From positions 1-48,747 of the forward strand of contig PLEX01000161.1 of assembly GCA_003136575.1 (NCBI GenBank): a stretch of 48,747 nucleotides of DNA, in the 5' to 3' direction. The notes under the pieces are model-generated. The model did no database searches. It was not told the origin of the DNA and saw only the letters and a list, made by a program, of their open reading frames with translations. This stretch comes from Bryobacterales bacterium (GTDB lineage: Bacteria; Acidobacteriota; Terriglobia; Bryobacterales; Bryobacteraceae). The position numbers and the translations under genes were made by a program. This document shows, in pieces, positions 18,427-27,394 of this stretch. Within the stretch, counting starts at the first letter, position 1. The number at the start of each line of letters is the position of its first letter.

Positions 18427-19661
18427 GTTCTTCGTCGCCGCTCTCCCTTTCGGGCAAATCGGGACAAGGTCTGCGAGTGCTCCACGCGCTGACGTCGCTT
18501 GACGAGCGATACGGCGGACCTCTGCGGCTGGTGCTGGACCTTTCGGCCCGGGCCGAGGCCCTCGGACTCGAGAGCGAAGTGCTGGGCCTTGGCGACCCCG
18601 AGGTTCACGATAACCCGCTCGACCCGTCGAAAATTCACTCCGTTCCGGTGGGGAAATTTGGCGGCAGCTACGGCTATTCTCCGGAGCTGAGAAAATGGCT
18701 TGCCGAAAATGTCGACCGGTTCGGCGGCGTGGTCGTACACGGCGCATGGACTTATCACGGATGGGCAGTCGCCATGGAATGCGGCAAGGCCGGGATCCCT
18801 TACGCTTACTTCCCGCACGGCATGCTGGAGAAGTGGGCAGTGAACGGACAGGGGCCGCTCAACACGCTCAAGAAACGCTTCTACTGGCAGCTGTTTGAAC
18901 GCAGAATTTGCAGCGGGTCGAAATGCTCTTTTTTTACCACGGAGCGGGAAATGGAACTCAGTCCTGCCGTTGTCGGGGAGTCCCGGAAGACGATGCTGAT
19001 GCGACCGTACGGCATGGACGCCGCATTCGCGCCGACCGCCGCGCCATCGAATCCGGCCCTGTTCCAGCTGGACGGAATGAACGTCGCTTTGTTCCTCGGG
19101 CGGCTGCATCCGAAGAAAAACGTGGCGATGCTGATCGACTCCTGGCGGCTGGCAAAAATGCCAGCCGATTGGCGATTAGTGATTGCGGGCTCCGGAGACG
19201 CGGCGTACGAAAGAGAATTGCGCGCGCTGGTTCAGAAGCACGGACTCGGCGACCAGATCCAGTTTGCGAATTTCGTTCACGGAAACGACAAGACGTACCT
19301 GCTGCAGCGGGCGGCGTGGTTTCTGCTGCCGTCGAGTCAGGAAAACTTCGGCGTTGCCGTGCTTGAGGCCGTGCAGCACGGTTGCGCCGTTGCGATCTCG
19401 GAGGGCGTGTACCTTGCCGAATCGTTCCGTCCCGAATCCGAGGTTCTGCCGGTCAGAGCCGAGGCGTGGACGCAGTTCTTTTCTTCGAGGATGAGGGATC
19501 TCGCCTCGCGTCAGCGTGTCCGCGACCTGGACCGGGACCATCTTATGAAGACATTTGGAATGACTCAGATCACGGAAAGCTGGGTACGGAACCTGGCCGA
19601 CGTTTTTTCCTCCGTGTCCGATCCGATCCAGGTTCAGCCGTTCAGTGCCGCGCCACGATGA
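18423..19661 (+). CDS. Glycosyltransferase family 4 (GT-B)
   Basis: A 412-residue GT4 transferase. The N-terminal acceptor domain includes LRVLHALTSLDERYGGPLR, a glycine-rich opening typical of the family. The C-terminal donor domain begins with VALFLGRLHPKKNVAMLID and includes PSSQENFGVAVLEAVQHGCAVAI, the full E-x7-E motif. LVIAGSGDAAYEREL is the conserved beta strand before the donor site. GTG 18423 overlaps the previous TGA, and the stop overlaps ATG 19658 as ATGA. The acceptor is unknown; it presumably adds one sugar of the repeat unit. Confidence 0.88.
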   Translation: MSSSSPLSLSGKSGQGLRVLHALTSLDERYGGPLRLVLDLSARAEALGLESEVLGLGDPEVHDNPLDPSKIHSVPVGKFGGSYGYSPELRKWLAENVDRFGGVVVHGAWTYHGWAVAMECGKAGIPYAYFPHGMLEKWAVNGQGPLNTLKKRFYWQLFERRICSGSKCSFFTTEREMELSPAVVGESRKTMLMRPYGMDAAFAPTAAPSNPALFQLDGMNVALFLGRLHPKKNVAMLIDSWRLAKMPADWRLVIAGSGDAAYERELRALVQKHGLGDQIQFANFVHGNDKTYLLQRAAWFLLPSSQENFGVAVLEAVQHGCAVAISEGVYLAESFRPESEVLPVRAEAWTQFFSSRMRDLASRQRVRDLDRDHLMKTFGMTQITESWVRNLADVFSSVSDPIQVQPFSAAPR

Positions 19662-20239
19662 GAGCGCACGGGAGATCCATGCAACCGGTAGATCTCGGAA
19701 AGTTCGATAACTCCCACTACCATCCCGGACGATCCCGCCTTTTGCAGGCTGCGTGGTTTTTCGCCGGCCTTCCGTTACTTCGGTCGGCTTGTCTTCCTGC
19801 GTCGGGCGTGCGTCGTTCGCTGTTACGCCTTTTCGGAGCGCGCATCGGCCGTGGCGTCGTCCTGAAACCGGGAGTCCGGGTGAAGTACCCGTGGTTACTT
19901 GAGGTTGGCGAAAATACCTGGATCGGCGAGGACGCGTGGCTCGACAATCTGGCGTGGATTCGCGTCGGCTCGAACGTCTGCATTTCGCAGGGCGCTTATT
20001 TCTGCACGGGAAACCACGACTGGACGGATCCCGCTTTCGGCCTGATCGTCCGGCCGATTACCGTCTATGACGGTGCGTGGATCGGGGCAAAGGCGTTTCT
20101 CGGCCCTGGCGTCGAAGTCGGAGAGTGCGCGGTGGCGTCCGCAGGCAGCGTAGTGACGGGGAATCTCGAAGCCTACACTGTCTACGCCGGGAATCCGGCT
20201 CAGGCGATCAAGACGCGGAAGGTCCGATCCGGCTCCTGA
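19658..20239 (+). CDS. Hexapeptide acetyltransferase, WcaF-like
   Basis: The 193-residue protein resembles the colanic-acid acetyltransferase WcaF group. A WcaF-like N-terminus (LGKFDNSHYHPGRSRLLQAAWFF) is followed by hexapeptide turns (LEVGENTWIGEDAWLDN, VRVGSNVCISQGAYF-type). The catalytic-histidine segment is CTGNHDW, and the C-cap is VYAGNPAQAIK. It would O-acetylate a sugar of the polysaccharide. ATG 19658 overlaps the previous stop; ATG 19679, with GGGAG four bases upstream, is an alternative that removes seven residues. It is the last gene of the + strand cluster, and its stop lies inside the first copy of a non-coding repeat. Confidence 0.86.
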   Translation: MRAHGRSMQPVDLGKFDNSHYHPGRSRLLQAAWFFAGLPLLRSACLPASGVRRSLLRLFGARIGRGVVLKPGVRVKYPWLLEVGENTWIGEDAWLDNLAWIRVGSNVCISQGAYFCTGNHDWTDPAFGLIVRPITVYDGAWIGAKAFLGPGVEVGECAVASAGSVVTGNLEAYTVYAGNPAQAIKTRKVRSGS

Positions 20240-20474
20240 GGAACACGCGCACCGGCTGGCCCCGCGGCCGCGGCTTGGCTGGTGTCGCGCGCGATTCGGG
20301 CCGCGCCACTCCACCAGCCGGATTCTCCTCAGTTGTGCTGCGCGACGCGTCGCGTCGACTGCGTTCACGAGGAACACGCGCACGATTTGGCCGCGTGTGC
20401 ATAACTGAACGGGAGCTCCTCAGCCGCGCAGTACACTCCCACCCCTGAAGCACGCTCCCGGCCGCGCTTCCCCC
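20238..20474. repeat. Convergent intergenic spacer with repeat copies and palindromes
   Basis: This spacer separates the + strand cluster from the converging - strand genes. GAGGAACACGCGCAC occurs twice, at 20238-20252 and 20369-20383, followed each time by a similar CTGGCC/TTGGCC. The first copy overlaps the acetyltransferase stop. Palindromes present are CCGCGGCCGCGG (about 20262-20273), GCGACGCGTCGC (20342-20353) and the wide pair GGCTGGTG/CACCAGCC (20277-20284 with 20312-20319). No T-tract typical of an intrinsic terminator was seen. A similar repeat start occurs at 17122. No convincing small gene is present. Confidence 0.5.
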
Positions 20475-21443
20475 CTACCAACCCAGCATCTTTTTTACTT
20501 TCCCTCTTAGTTGCGGGGAGAGCAGCGAAGCCACGCGCATCTTGAGGTGCAAAGTGCGGTACGATTTCCTCACACCGAAGACGGTGTCGCTCACGGCCTC
20601 GTCGGACGCCCGGTCGACTTCGATTACGTCGGGATGCACCAGTGGCCAATCGAGGCTGCCGAGTTGCATATCGCCGACGGCGGTAGTCAGGGTCGTCGTG
20701 TTGGTCGAGAGTTCGCCGAAACCGATGTTGTGAACCAGGTTCACGTGCGGAAAGACCGAGAGCCCCTGATGGCGGAAGACGGAAAAGTTCCATTGCCCAT
20801 CCCAGGTATTCAGATTTCCACTGCGCAGATAGCGATAAAGGACGCGCCAGTGGCTGATGTCCTCGGCTCTGGTAAACCGCGATTTCAGGATACGCTCCAC
20901 GTCGTCGTTGCCGAATGACGACATCTCGAGATCGCACTTGCTCCACGCGCGTCGCCAACTCGCCCACCCCCATATGTACGCGAAGTTTGAAAAGCCGTAC
21001 GATGCCGGACCCGAAAACGCCCTCGGAGCGAAGTTCGTCGCCCCAATCTGCATGATTCGCGGATCGTCGCGGTACCGCTCCAATAGTTCCCGCGCGAAAA
21101 AGAAGAAAGACGGGTCGCAGATACAGTCGTCTTCGAGAACGATTCCTTCTTCGACGTTCGCAAAAAACCAGGTGATCCCGCCAGCGATGGAATCCCTCGC
21201 CGAAAGATGTTCCTTCCGGAACAGCTTCTCAACCTGGCAATCCCAATCGATCTCATCCGCGAGTTCCCTGACGGACTGGCATTGCGCTTCTTCGCCGGCG
21301 TTAGCCGGGTTCGGCCCATTCACGGAGAAGTAAAGCTTGCGGGGCTGAACGGCGCGCAACGACTGGATGACCGTGCGGGTAGTGGAAGCGCGTCGATACG
21401 CAATCAGCAATACCGGTGTTTCGAGAGGCGGGCCGGGAATCAT
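20475..21443 (-). CDS. GT-A-fold glycosyltransferase-like protein
   Basis: A 322-residue protein starting with PVLLIAYRRASTTRTVIQSL, the nucleotide-sugar-binding opening of a GT-A fold. The metal-site segment is GIVLEDDCICDPSFFFFA, in which EDD replaces a simple DxD. Later come WGWASWRRAW and a D-rich donor side (NTWDGQWNF). This set recalls the GNT-I/HlpA-type transferases sometimes found in polysaccharide loci. ATG 21443 has GGGAGGG about 11 bases upstream and begins just after the previous gene's stop, so I prefer it to the longer frame from 21482. Donor and acceptor are unknown. Confidence 0.72.
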   Translation of the reverse strand: MIPGPPLETPVLLIAYRRASTTRTVIQSLRAVQPRKLYFSVNGPNPANAGEEAQCQSVRELADEIDWDCQVEKLFRKEHLSARDSIAGGITWFFANVEEGIVLEDDCICDPSFFFFARELLERYRDDPRIMQIGATNFAPRAFSGPASYGFSNFAYIWGWASWRRAWSKCDLEMSSFGNDDVERILKSRFTRAEDISHWRVLYRYLRSGNLNTWDGQWNFSVFRHQGLSVFPHVNLVHNIGFGELSTNTTTLTTAVGDMQLGSLDWPLVHPDVIEVDRASDEAVSDTVFGVRKSYRTLHLKMRVASLLSPQLRGKVKKMLGW

Positions 21444-21450
21444 ATTCTGT

Positions 21451-22398
21451 TTACCCTCCCGCCGCAGCCACCGGGAATCCACCTTGCCGGACGCAAAAAC
21501 GGAGCGTCGCGTCGATTTCCCCGTCAGCGTCGTTCTCCCAATGAAACGAAAGATCGGCCAGCCGCTTTGTGCCGAACTCGAAATTCCTTGCCGGCTGTGT
21601 CACCGCCGAATCTGCGTATCTTATGCCGACCGTCTTACCGAGCAGGGTATTTGTTCTTTGTGCGATCAGCTCAGCCGCCTCGGCGTTCGTGAGGTTCAGA
21701 CCGCCCCCGACGTGAATCAAGCCGTCCGCGGCCCACTCTCCGGGACGCAGGGCGAGAAACTCTATCGCTCTCGCCGCGTCGGCGAGTGTCACGAAGTTGC
21801 GGCGCTGATCGCTTCGGGTGTTGAGCGTAAGCGTGTCGCCGGTAACGGCCTGACGGCAGAGATCGTTGAACAGCAAATGCCATTGGGCGATTTCGGGAGT
21901 GGCCGGCGCGCCAAAAGCGTTCGACAGGCGTATGCAAAGCGCCGGAATTCCGTTCCGGTGGCGAAATAACTGTACGACTTCTTCGGCCAGCCGTTTTCCC
22001 AATCCGTAGGGATGTGTTGGCTCCGGACGCTTTTCTTCCGTCACCAGTCCTTCGCAATTGGCGCCGTAGACGTGGACGGTGGAAAGGCAAATTAACGCGG
22101 GGGAAGGGCGCACGCCCGCTGTCATTTCGCACGCGCTCCAGGCAAGATCCACGGACGTCTTCAGAAAAGCGATTGAATCGGTTCCGGCGGAACGCTGGTC
22201 CGGAGACGCCAGATGAACGATCGTGTGAATCTCACCCGCTGCCGCGAGCTGTTCGTGGCTGAGCGGCCAGGGAAGGCAGCCCGGCGATTTCCCTCTGTTG
22301 CTTCGGCTGGCTATCAACACGTCATGCCCACGACTACGCAAATGCGCCGCCAGTCTGCCGCCCAGGTACCCGGAACCTCCGGTCAACAGGAATTTCAT
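21451..22398 (-). CDS. NAD-dependent epimerase/dehydratase (extended SDR)
   Basis: A 315-residue extended SDR. It opens with MKFLLTGGSGYLGG, the NAD(P)-binding glycine motif at residues 7-13. The catalytic site is Y131-x3-K135 in PYGLGKR, with LSTVHVYG supplying the serine. ATG 22398 begins exactly at the first beta strand. It lies between rfbG and a glycosyltransferase-like gene on the same strand, so a role as the epimerase or 4-ketoreductase that finishes a CDP- or dTDP-activated deoxy sugar is likely, but the sequence alone does not fix the reaction. Confidence 0.82.
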   Translation of the reverse strand: MKFLLTGGSGYLGGRLAAHLRSRGHDVLIASRSNRGKSPGCLPWPLSHEQLAAAGEIHTIVHLASPDQRSAGTDSIAFLKTSVDLAWSACEMTAGVRPSPALICLSTVHVYGANCEGLVTEEKRPEPTHPYGLGKRLAEEVVQLFRHRNGIPALCIRLSNAFGAPATPEIAQWHLLFNDLCRQAVTGDTLTLNTRSDQRRNFVTLADAARAIEFLALRPGEWAADGLIHVGGGLNLTNAEAAELIAQRTNTLLGKTVGIRYADSAVTQPARNFEFGTKRLADLSFHWENDADGEIDATLRFCVRQGGFPVAAAGG

Positions 22399-22480
22399 CG
22401 TTGCCGATCGTTCCAGTCCCGACGGATTGTCCCGCCGTCCGGCAAGTCGCCTGCCAACCGAGACATCGGCGCGAGCTCAA

Positions 22481-23557
22481 TCATGCGCGGACACTCGACT
22501 CGTACGTCCGTATCTGCCCGGCAGTAACCGCCGCCGCAGACTCGCCGGCTTCCACCCGACGGTACCAGGCGACGGTTTCGGAGACCGTCTGTCCAAACCC
22601 CCATCGCGGCTTCCAGTCGAGTTCGAGCCGCGCCTTGTCGATGGAAAGCTGCAGCAGGCCGCTTTCGTGGGGTGCATTGGGGTCGATTTCGGTGCGGATC
22701 TGTCCCTTGCCCCAGTCGGCGACAATCTTTTCCACCAGAGCCAGAACCGTATTAATGGAATCCGACCCGGGACCGAAGTTCCACGAGCCGCCGAATCGGC
22801 CCGGGTCGCGCGCGAGGAGCAAGGCGAGCCTCATGTAGCCCCCGAGCGGTTCCAGAACGTGTTGCCAGGGCCGGGTTGCGTGCGGACTTCGCAAGACGAT
22901 CGGCTGGTCACTCAGTAACGCCCGAAGACAATCCGGCACGATGCGATTGGGCGACCAGTCTCCTCCTCCGATCACGTTGCCTGCCCGCACGGTTGCGATG
23001 CCAAGATCACGCCGGACGGCAAGAAACGAATCGACGTAGGAAGAGAAGACCAGTTCGGCGCAGGCTTTCGAAGCGCTGTAAGGATCTTTTCCGCCGAGTT
23101 CGTCCGTCTCCCTGTAGCCCCAGACCCATTCCTTGTTCCGGTAGCATTTATCCGACGTTACGAACACGACCGACTTCAGCGAAGGCGTGGCCCGAACGGC
23201 TTCGAGCAGATTGACCGCGCCGCCGACGTTGACGTCGAACGTGTATTTCGGGTCGTCGTATGCCGCCCTCACGAGGGGCTGAGCCGCCAGATGGAACAGA
23301 ATCTCCGGTTCAAACGCCCGCATGGCCGCTGACAGCCGCACGGAGTCCCGCACGTCGCTGAACTCGCCATCCATCGTCGACCCGAGGTCCACCCGCTCAA
23401 AGACGCTTCCGGGATACGCGGGCGGCAGTGAGTAACCGTAAACTTTGGCGCCCAACTGGTTCAGCCAGAAGCAAAGCCAGGCGCCCTTGAATCCAGTGTG
23501 CCCGGTGACGAAGACGCGGCAGTCTTTGAAATGCGAAAAGTCAACAGATTCTTTCAC
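22481..23557 (-). CDS. rfbG: CDP-glucose 4,6-dehydratase
   Basis: The enzyme converts CDP-D-glucose to CDP-4-keto-6-deoxyglucose, the entry step to 3,6-dideoxyhexoses and related sugars. CRVFVTGHTGFKGAWL (residues 13-28) is the family's distinctive NAD-binding start, with FKGAWL following the glycine motif. AAQPLVRAAYDDP, TSDKCYRNKEW and YSASKACAE (catalytic Tyr and Lys) are all typical RfbG blocks. I start at GTG 23557, which overlaps the rfbF stop as GTGA, has GGAGAG just upstream and yields 358 residues, the usual size. The frame is open 11 codons further. It pairs with the cytidylyltransferase upstream. No rfbH is in the window, so the pathway branches differently or continues elsewhere. 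Confidence 0.93.
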   Translation of the reverse strand: MKESVDFSHFKDCRVFVTGHTGFKGAWLCFWLNQLGAKVYGYSLPPAYPGSVFERVDLGSTMDGEFSDVRDSVRLSAAMRAFEPEILFHLAAQPLVRAAYDDPKYTFDVNVGGAVNLLEAVRATPSLKSVVFVTSDKCYRNKEWVWGYRETDELGGKDPYSASKACAELVFSSYVDSFLAVRRDLGIATVRAGNVIGGGDWSPNRIVPDCLRALLSDQPIVLRSPHATRPWQHVLEPLGGYMRLALLLARDPGRFGGSWNFGPGSDSINTVLALVEKIVADWGKGQIRTEIDPNAPHESGLLQLSIDKARLELDWKPRWGFGQTVSETVAWYRRVEAGESAAAVTAGQIRTYESSVRA

Positions 23558-24330
23558 CAGACTCTCCACGCGGCATCGTTCCGGTCCCACAAGCCGTTCA
23601 GTAACTGGTAATCGCGATAAGTATCCATCGGGTGCCAGAAGCCATCGTGCTCATACATCATCAGCTGGCCCGCGGCCACCAGCGCGTTGATCGGTCCTTT
23701 TTCGAATACCAGGCTTTCGTTGTCGTCCAGATAATCGAATAATCCGCTGCGACAAACGAAAAATCCGCCGGAAATTCGCCCGCCGCTCACCTGCGGCTTT
23801 TCGTTGAATTCCACAACCGTCCCTGCACTGTCGCTCATGAGTTCGCCGAAACGACCCGGGGGCGAAACTGCGGTCACGGTCAGAATCTTGTCGTGGCTTC
23901 TGTGAAATCGGAGCAAGGCATCGAGGTCGACGTTTCCGACCGCATCTCCGTAGGTGAGCATAAAGTCGTCGCCGTCAACGTACTTTCTGATTCGTTTAAT
24001 GCGCGCACCCGTCATCGCTTCGAGGCCGGTCTCGGCCAGCGTTACCGACCAGTTTTCGGAGTGGCCGCTGTGATACTCCGGCGGGCGGGAATCGCCTAGC
24101 CGAATGGTGAAATCCCTGGTGTGGGCCTCGTAATTCAGGAAAAATTCCTTGATTGTCGAGCCTTTATAGCCAAGACACACGACGAAGTCGCTGTGTCCCC
24201 AGTGGGCATAGTGTTTCATGATATGCCACAGGATGGGATAGCCGCCGATCGCAATCATCGGTTTGGGAAGGTTCTCAGCAACGTCCCGGATTCGCGTGCC
24301 GTAGCCGCCCGCGAGAATGACTGTTTTCAT
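23554..24330 (-). CDS. rfbF: Glucose-1-phosphate cytidylyltransferase
   Basis: Makes CDP-glucose from CTP and glucose-1-phosphate, supplying RfbG. MKTVILAGGYGTRIRD is the nucleotidyltransferase signature with the G-x-G-T-R loop at residues 8-13. PKPMIAIGGYPILWHIMK, VCLGYKG, LTYGDAVGNVD and the end segment EHDGFWHPMDTYRDYQLL are characteristic of RfbF. ATG 24330 gives 258 residues, the family length; the open frame to 24375 adds a non-conserved 15. It is the first gene of a - strand unit rfbF-rfbG-SDR-GT, with stop-start overlap to rfbG. Confidence 0.94.
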   Translation of the reverse strand: MKTVILAGGYGTRIRDVAENLPKPMIAIGGYPILWHIMKHYAHWGHSDFVVCLGYKGSTIKEFFLNYEAHTRDFTIRLGDSRPPEYHSGHSENWSVTLAETGLEAMTGARIKRIRKYVDGDDFMLTYGDAVGNVDLDALLRFHRSHDKILTVTAVSPPGRFGELMSDSAGTVVEFNEKPQVSGGRISGGFFVCRSGLFDYLDDNESLVFEKGPINALVAAGQLMMYEHDGFWHPMDTYRDYQLLNGLWDRNDAAWRVW

Positions 24331-24480
24331 CGCGCCAATCCGCAAAACAGAGGAGCACTCATACGTTCCCATCATAGAATAGAGCCGCTTTCGAGGCCGC
24401 CCGCGGCCAGGCCCTCCGGAGACTGCCGGAAGCGCCCTGTGCGGGGAAGCGAGATGTGGAGAAGGTAATCCGGTATGCCC

Positions 24481-24507
24481 GGCCGGAAGGTGGGCGCCTG
24501 TCCGGCC
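24481..24507 (-). terminator. Stem-loop downstream of the 24529 gene
   Basis: GGCCGGA (24481-24487) pairs perfectly with TCCGGCC (24501-24507) across a 13-base loop, 22 bases after the stop of the large - strand gene. No run of T follows on the - strand, so it may slow or end transcription only weakly, or stabilise the 3' end. It sits between that gene and rfbF, which are transcribed in the same direction. Confidence 0.35.
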
Positions 24508-24528
24508 GGACTCTTTCAGATCAGTCGG

Positions 24529-27378
24529 TTAACGAGGGCCCGCGGTGCCGGAAGCGATAAGATTGCCCTCAAAATCGTAATACCGAATCTGCGCCATACC
24601 GAGGCCCGCCAGATTGAGCGTGCAGGAGTTCGTCCCCAGCAGGCCGCCATTCTCGCAGAAAGTCTGACTAGCGGCGAGATCGGCCGCGGAGTCTGCGAAA
24701 TAGACCCGCATTTTCACCGGATACTTGTAAATCGTCGCAGGGGTGCCAGTGAAGGTATAGTCGGCTCCCGAGGTGGAGTCCGTTACGATGACCGTGCCAG
24801 CCTCGTTTCTGGCCTGCATGATCATTCCCTCAATATTGGTCAATTCGGCGGCCGACAACTGGAAGGGGGCGCTGTACATGGCTATATCGCCAATCTTCTG
24901 TCCGATATCGAAACTCGGGGAGTCCGCCGTCCAGCAGGCTCCGGCGCTGCAGTTGGAAATGTTTGTGACCTGAGCGCCATTCGGATAGGCAAACCGCCAC
25001 GTTTCCGGCGTGAAGAGTGCGTTGAACGAGCCGTTCGGCGCCGAATAGGGTATTGCCGCCGCCAGTGTACCGATGTAGCTTTGCTCGGGCATAAAAAGGC
25101 AGTCGGGGTAAGCCTGTTGCAGGGCGGCAAAGACAGCCGCGGGCAGCGGCGAGCCGCCTTCCCAGACGGCGGAATCGACGTAGTACAGGGTCGTCCCCCA
25201 ACGGGAGTGCGCATAGGCCACTTTGGCGAGCAACAAGTTAATTACCTGCTGGACCTGAGTATTCCGGTAGATGGTTTGCGCTCCGTTGCCGCCAATGATC
25301 TTGCTCCAGGTATTAGGCGCGGTGCAGCCGTAAAAGTCGTTCTGGTAGCCTCCGTCCACGGCCACATAGTAGTCCTTATAATCGTCCCCGACGTTAAAAT
25401 TGCACGTGGCAGGCAACTGCGCCACCGGTCCCCATTGAAGATACTGCGGACGGAGAGTGATGCCGACTTTCAACCCGGCACTCTTGAACATGGTAAACAG
25501 CTGATCCGCAGCCGCGTTCATCTCGGGATCGTAGCCTTCACCCAACACCCTGGGGTCCCCGATGTACGTAGTAGGCTGAATAAATTCCTGCCCTTCCAGA
25601 TCCCAGAGGATGATTCCCTGGGGCTGCACGGGCCGGGACTTGATCGACGTAATGATATTTTGAGCCTGCGCCGTTATCTGGGTCTTAAAATTGGCGATAT
25701 TGGAGACATTTAACGTGGGGTCGTTCATATAGCCCCTCGGGTTGGTGGCGCTTTGATGGCCGTGGTCGGACATGAACCATAATGCGATCGGCCGACGGTC
25801 CGGCCAGTTCACTATGTACGGGAACGCGGCCGCGTATTCGGCATAGGCCTCCGGCGCCAGCGCCTGGTTGCTTTCGGTCATGTTGTTCGTAAACCGCATG
25901 GAGAACGAGGCTGTGGCCGTTTGGCCAGGCGCGACATTCAGCAACTCCGGCTGATTCTTGCAAACGTACGTGTACCCGCAACTCTGATTAAATGCGACAT
26001 TCGGGTTACCGGGCGTATTGTTCCAGATGGCGGCGCGTCCGGTGACAAAGTCGATGATGCTCAGCGGATTGTTGGCGTCGAGACCCATCACGGTGCCGGT
26101 CTGATTGAACTGGGACATACTGAGGCCGAGAGTGCTGACCATCGCCTGCGTAACGGTATTCGTCCGGCTGTTATTGGTAAACGAAATGTTCGCCTGTATT
26201 GTATTAAGCGACGGGATTCCGTAAGTAACGGATAACGTAAAACCGTCTCCGTTTGCATGGCAATTCTGCGTGACCGTGTTTACCGTAAATGCGCCGGCGC
26301 AGGTCGGTGTATACTGCGTCACGGCCCCGCCGGCCGCCGGTTGCTCCCACACCAGAGAGAGCAGACCCTCGCCATATTGATAGTTGTAGTTCGTGCCACC
26401 GTACGTTACGCTTGCAAGGCCGTTCGCGTTGGTTGTGAAGGCCATGCCCCTGCTGCGAACCATAACGGGCACCGTTGTTGTTCTTGTGGCGTCCGCCTGA
26501 GCGGTCGCCTTAACGTTGACCTGAGTATCCTGGGCCAAAGCGACAGGAGCGGTGTAAACGCCCGCGTTATTAATCGTTCCCAGGTTCGGACTCAGGCTCC
26601 AGTTCACCCCTGTATTCGCGGAACCTGTGACCGCGGGCGTAAAAACGACCTGCGAACCAACGGGGATATCCGCCGACGCAGGCGACAGCGACAATGTGAC
26701 CGGAATCAGCGTCAGAACTGCTACGGCCGTCAGATTACGATTGGATGAATTGGTCACCTGGACCTGCACCGCCTGTTTCGCCAGCAGCGGACTTGGCCCA
26801 GTGTACACTGCGGAATTTCCGTTTGCAACGAGCGTCCCGACCGATGGCGTCAGCGACCACGCAAACCCCCCTGTATTGGCGCCGCTTGCGACCAGTTGAA
26901 TCTGCTGGCCGGAGCCCGTAAGCGTCACGGAAGCGGGAGCGATATTGAATGCGGGTTGCAGGTTGATCGTGGCGGAGACGCTGTGCATGGTATCCGCGGC
27001 AATGGCCGCCGTGAGCGTAATCGCCTGGGCCGTCGGCACGAGCGCAGGTGCCGTGTATGTTGTTTTGGCCCCTACGGTAACGAGCGTGCCCACAGATGGA
27101 CTCAACGTCCAGACGACCGGCAGGTTCCCGGCTCCGGTTACCGAAACCGTAAAAGTCTGGGACTGCGATGCATTCAATGAAAGGTTCGCCGGATTGACCG
27201 ACATAGCTACTGCCGCAAAACCGGCACCCTCGCTCACCATCGCCAGAAGCGCCAGAGCTGCGAACGAGACCAGGTATCCGACCACAGCACTTCTTTTCGC
27301 CCAGCCAGGAGACCTGATGCCCGCCGGGCGACCCACTAGTGTAGTGCTATCGATCTGCTTGTGAAAAAGATTAAACAT
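24529..27378 (-). CDS. Large secreted protein: Ig-like repeats plus TIM-barrel-like glycosidase-type domain (paralog 1)
   Basis: I do not recognise a named family. A hydrophobic export segment lies at about residues 30-58 after a basic N-terminus. Three Ig-like repeats follow, each about 80-90 residues and built around the motif W-x-L-x-P-x-x-G-T-L ... Y-T-x-P (about 58-150, 150-230, 230-315). A beta-rich section with paired cysteines runs to about 510. The stretch from about 530 to 830 looks like a TIM-barrel hydrolase, with acidic residues at strand ends in ILWDLEGQEF, LYYVDSAVW and FMPEQSYIG. A small beta domain closes the protein. The paralog next door (27659) is highly similar in this C-terminal half. 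A role in binding or trimming the polysaccharide made nearby is inference. The alternative is a general plant-glycan hydrolase. Confidence 0.75.
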   Translation of the reverse strand: MFNLFHKQIDSTTLVGRPAGIRSPGWAKRSAVVGYLVSFAALALLAMVSEGAGFAAVAMSVNPANLSLNASQSQTFTVSVTGAGNLPVVWTLSPSVGTLVTVGAKTTYTAPALVPTAQAITLTAAIAADTMHSVSATINLQPAFNIAPASVTLTGSGQQIQLVASGANTGGFAWSLTPSVGTLVANGNSAVYTGPSPLLAKQAVQVQVTNSSNRNLTAVAVLTLIPVTLSLSPASADIPVGSQVVFTPAVTGSANTGVNWSLSPNLGTINNAGVYTAPVALAQDTQVNVKATAQADATRTTTVPVMVRSRGMAFTTNANGLASVTYGGTNYNYQYGEGLLSLVWEQPAAGGAVTQYTPTCAGAFTVNTVTQNCHANGDGFTLSVTYGIPSLNTIQANISFTNNSRTNTVTQAMVSTLGLSMSQFNQTGTVMGLDANNPLSIIDFVTGRAAIWNNTPGNPNVAFNQSCGYTYVCKNQPELLNVAPGQTATASFSMRFTNNMTESNQALAPEAYAEYAAAFPYIVNWPDRRPIALWFMSDHGHQSATNPRGYMNDPTLNVSNIANFKTQITAQAQNIITSIKSRPVQPQGIILWDLEGQEFIQPTTYIGDPRVLGEGYDPEMNAAADQLFTMFKSAGLKVGITLRPQYLQWGPVAQLPATCNFNVGDDYKDYYVAVDGGYQNDFYGCTAPNTWSKIIGGNGAQTIYRNTQVQQVINLLLAKVAYAHSRWGTTLYYVDSAVWEGGSPLPAAVFAALQQAYPDCLFMPEQSYIGTLAAAIPYSAPNGSFNALFTPETWRFAYPNGAQVTNISNCSAGACWTADSPSFDIGQKIGDIAMYSAPFQLSAAELTNIEGMIMQARNEAGTVIVTDSTSGADYTFTGTPATIYKYPVKMRVYFADSAADLAASQTFCENGGLLGTNSCTLNLAGLGMAQIRYYDFEGNLIASGTAGPR

Positions 27379-27394
27379 TAATTCGTTGCGCTCC

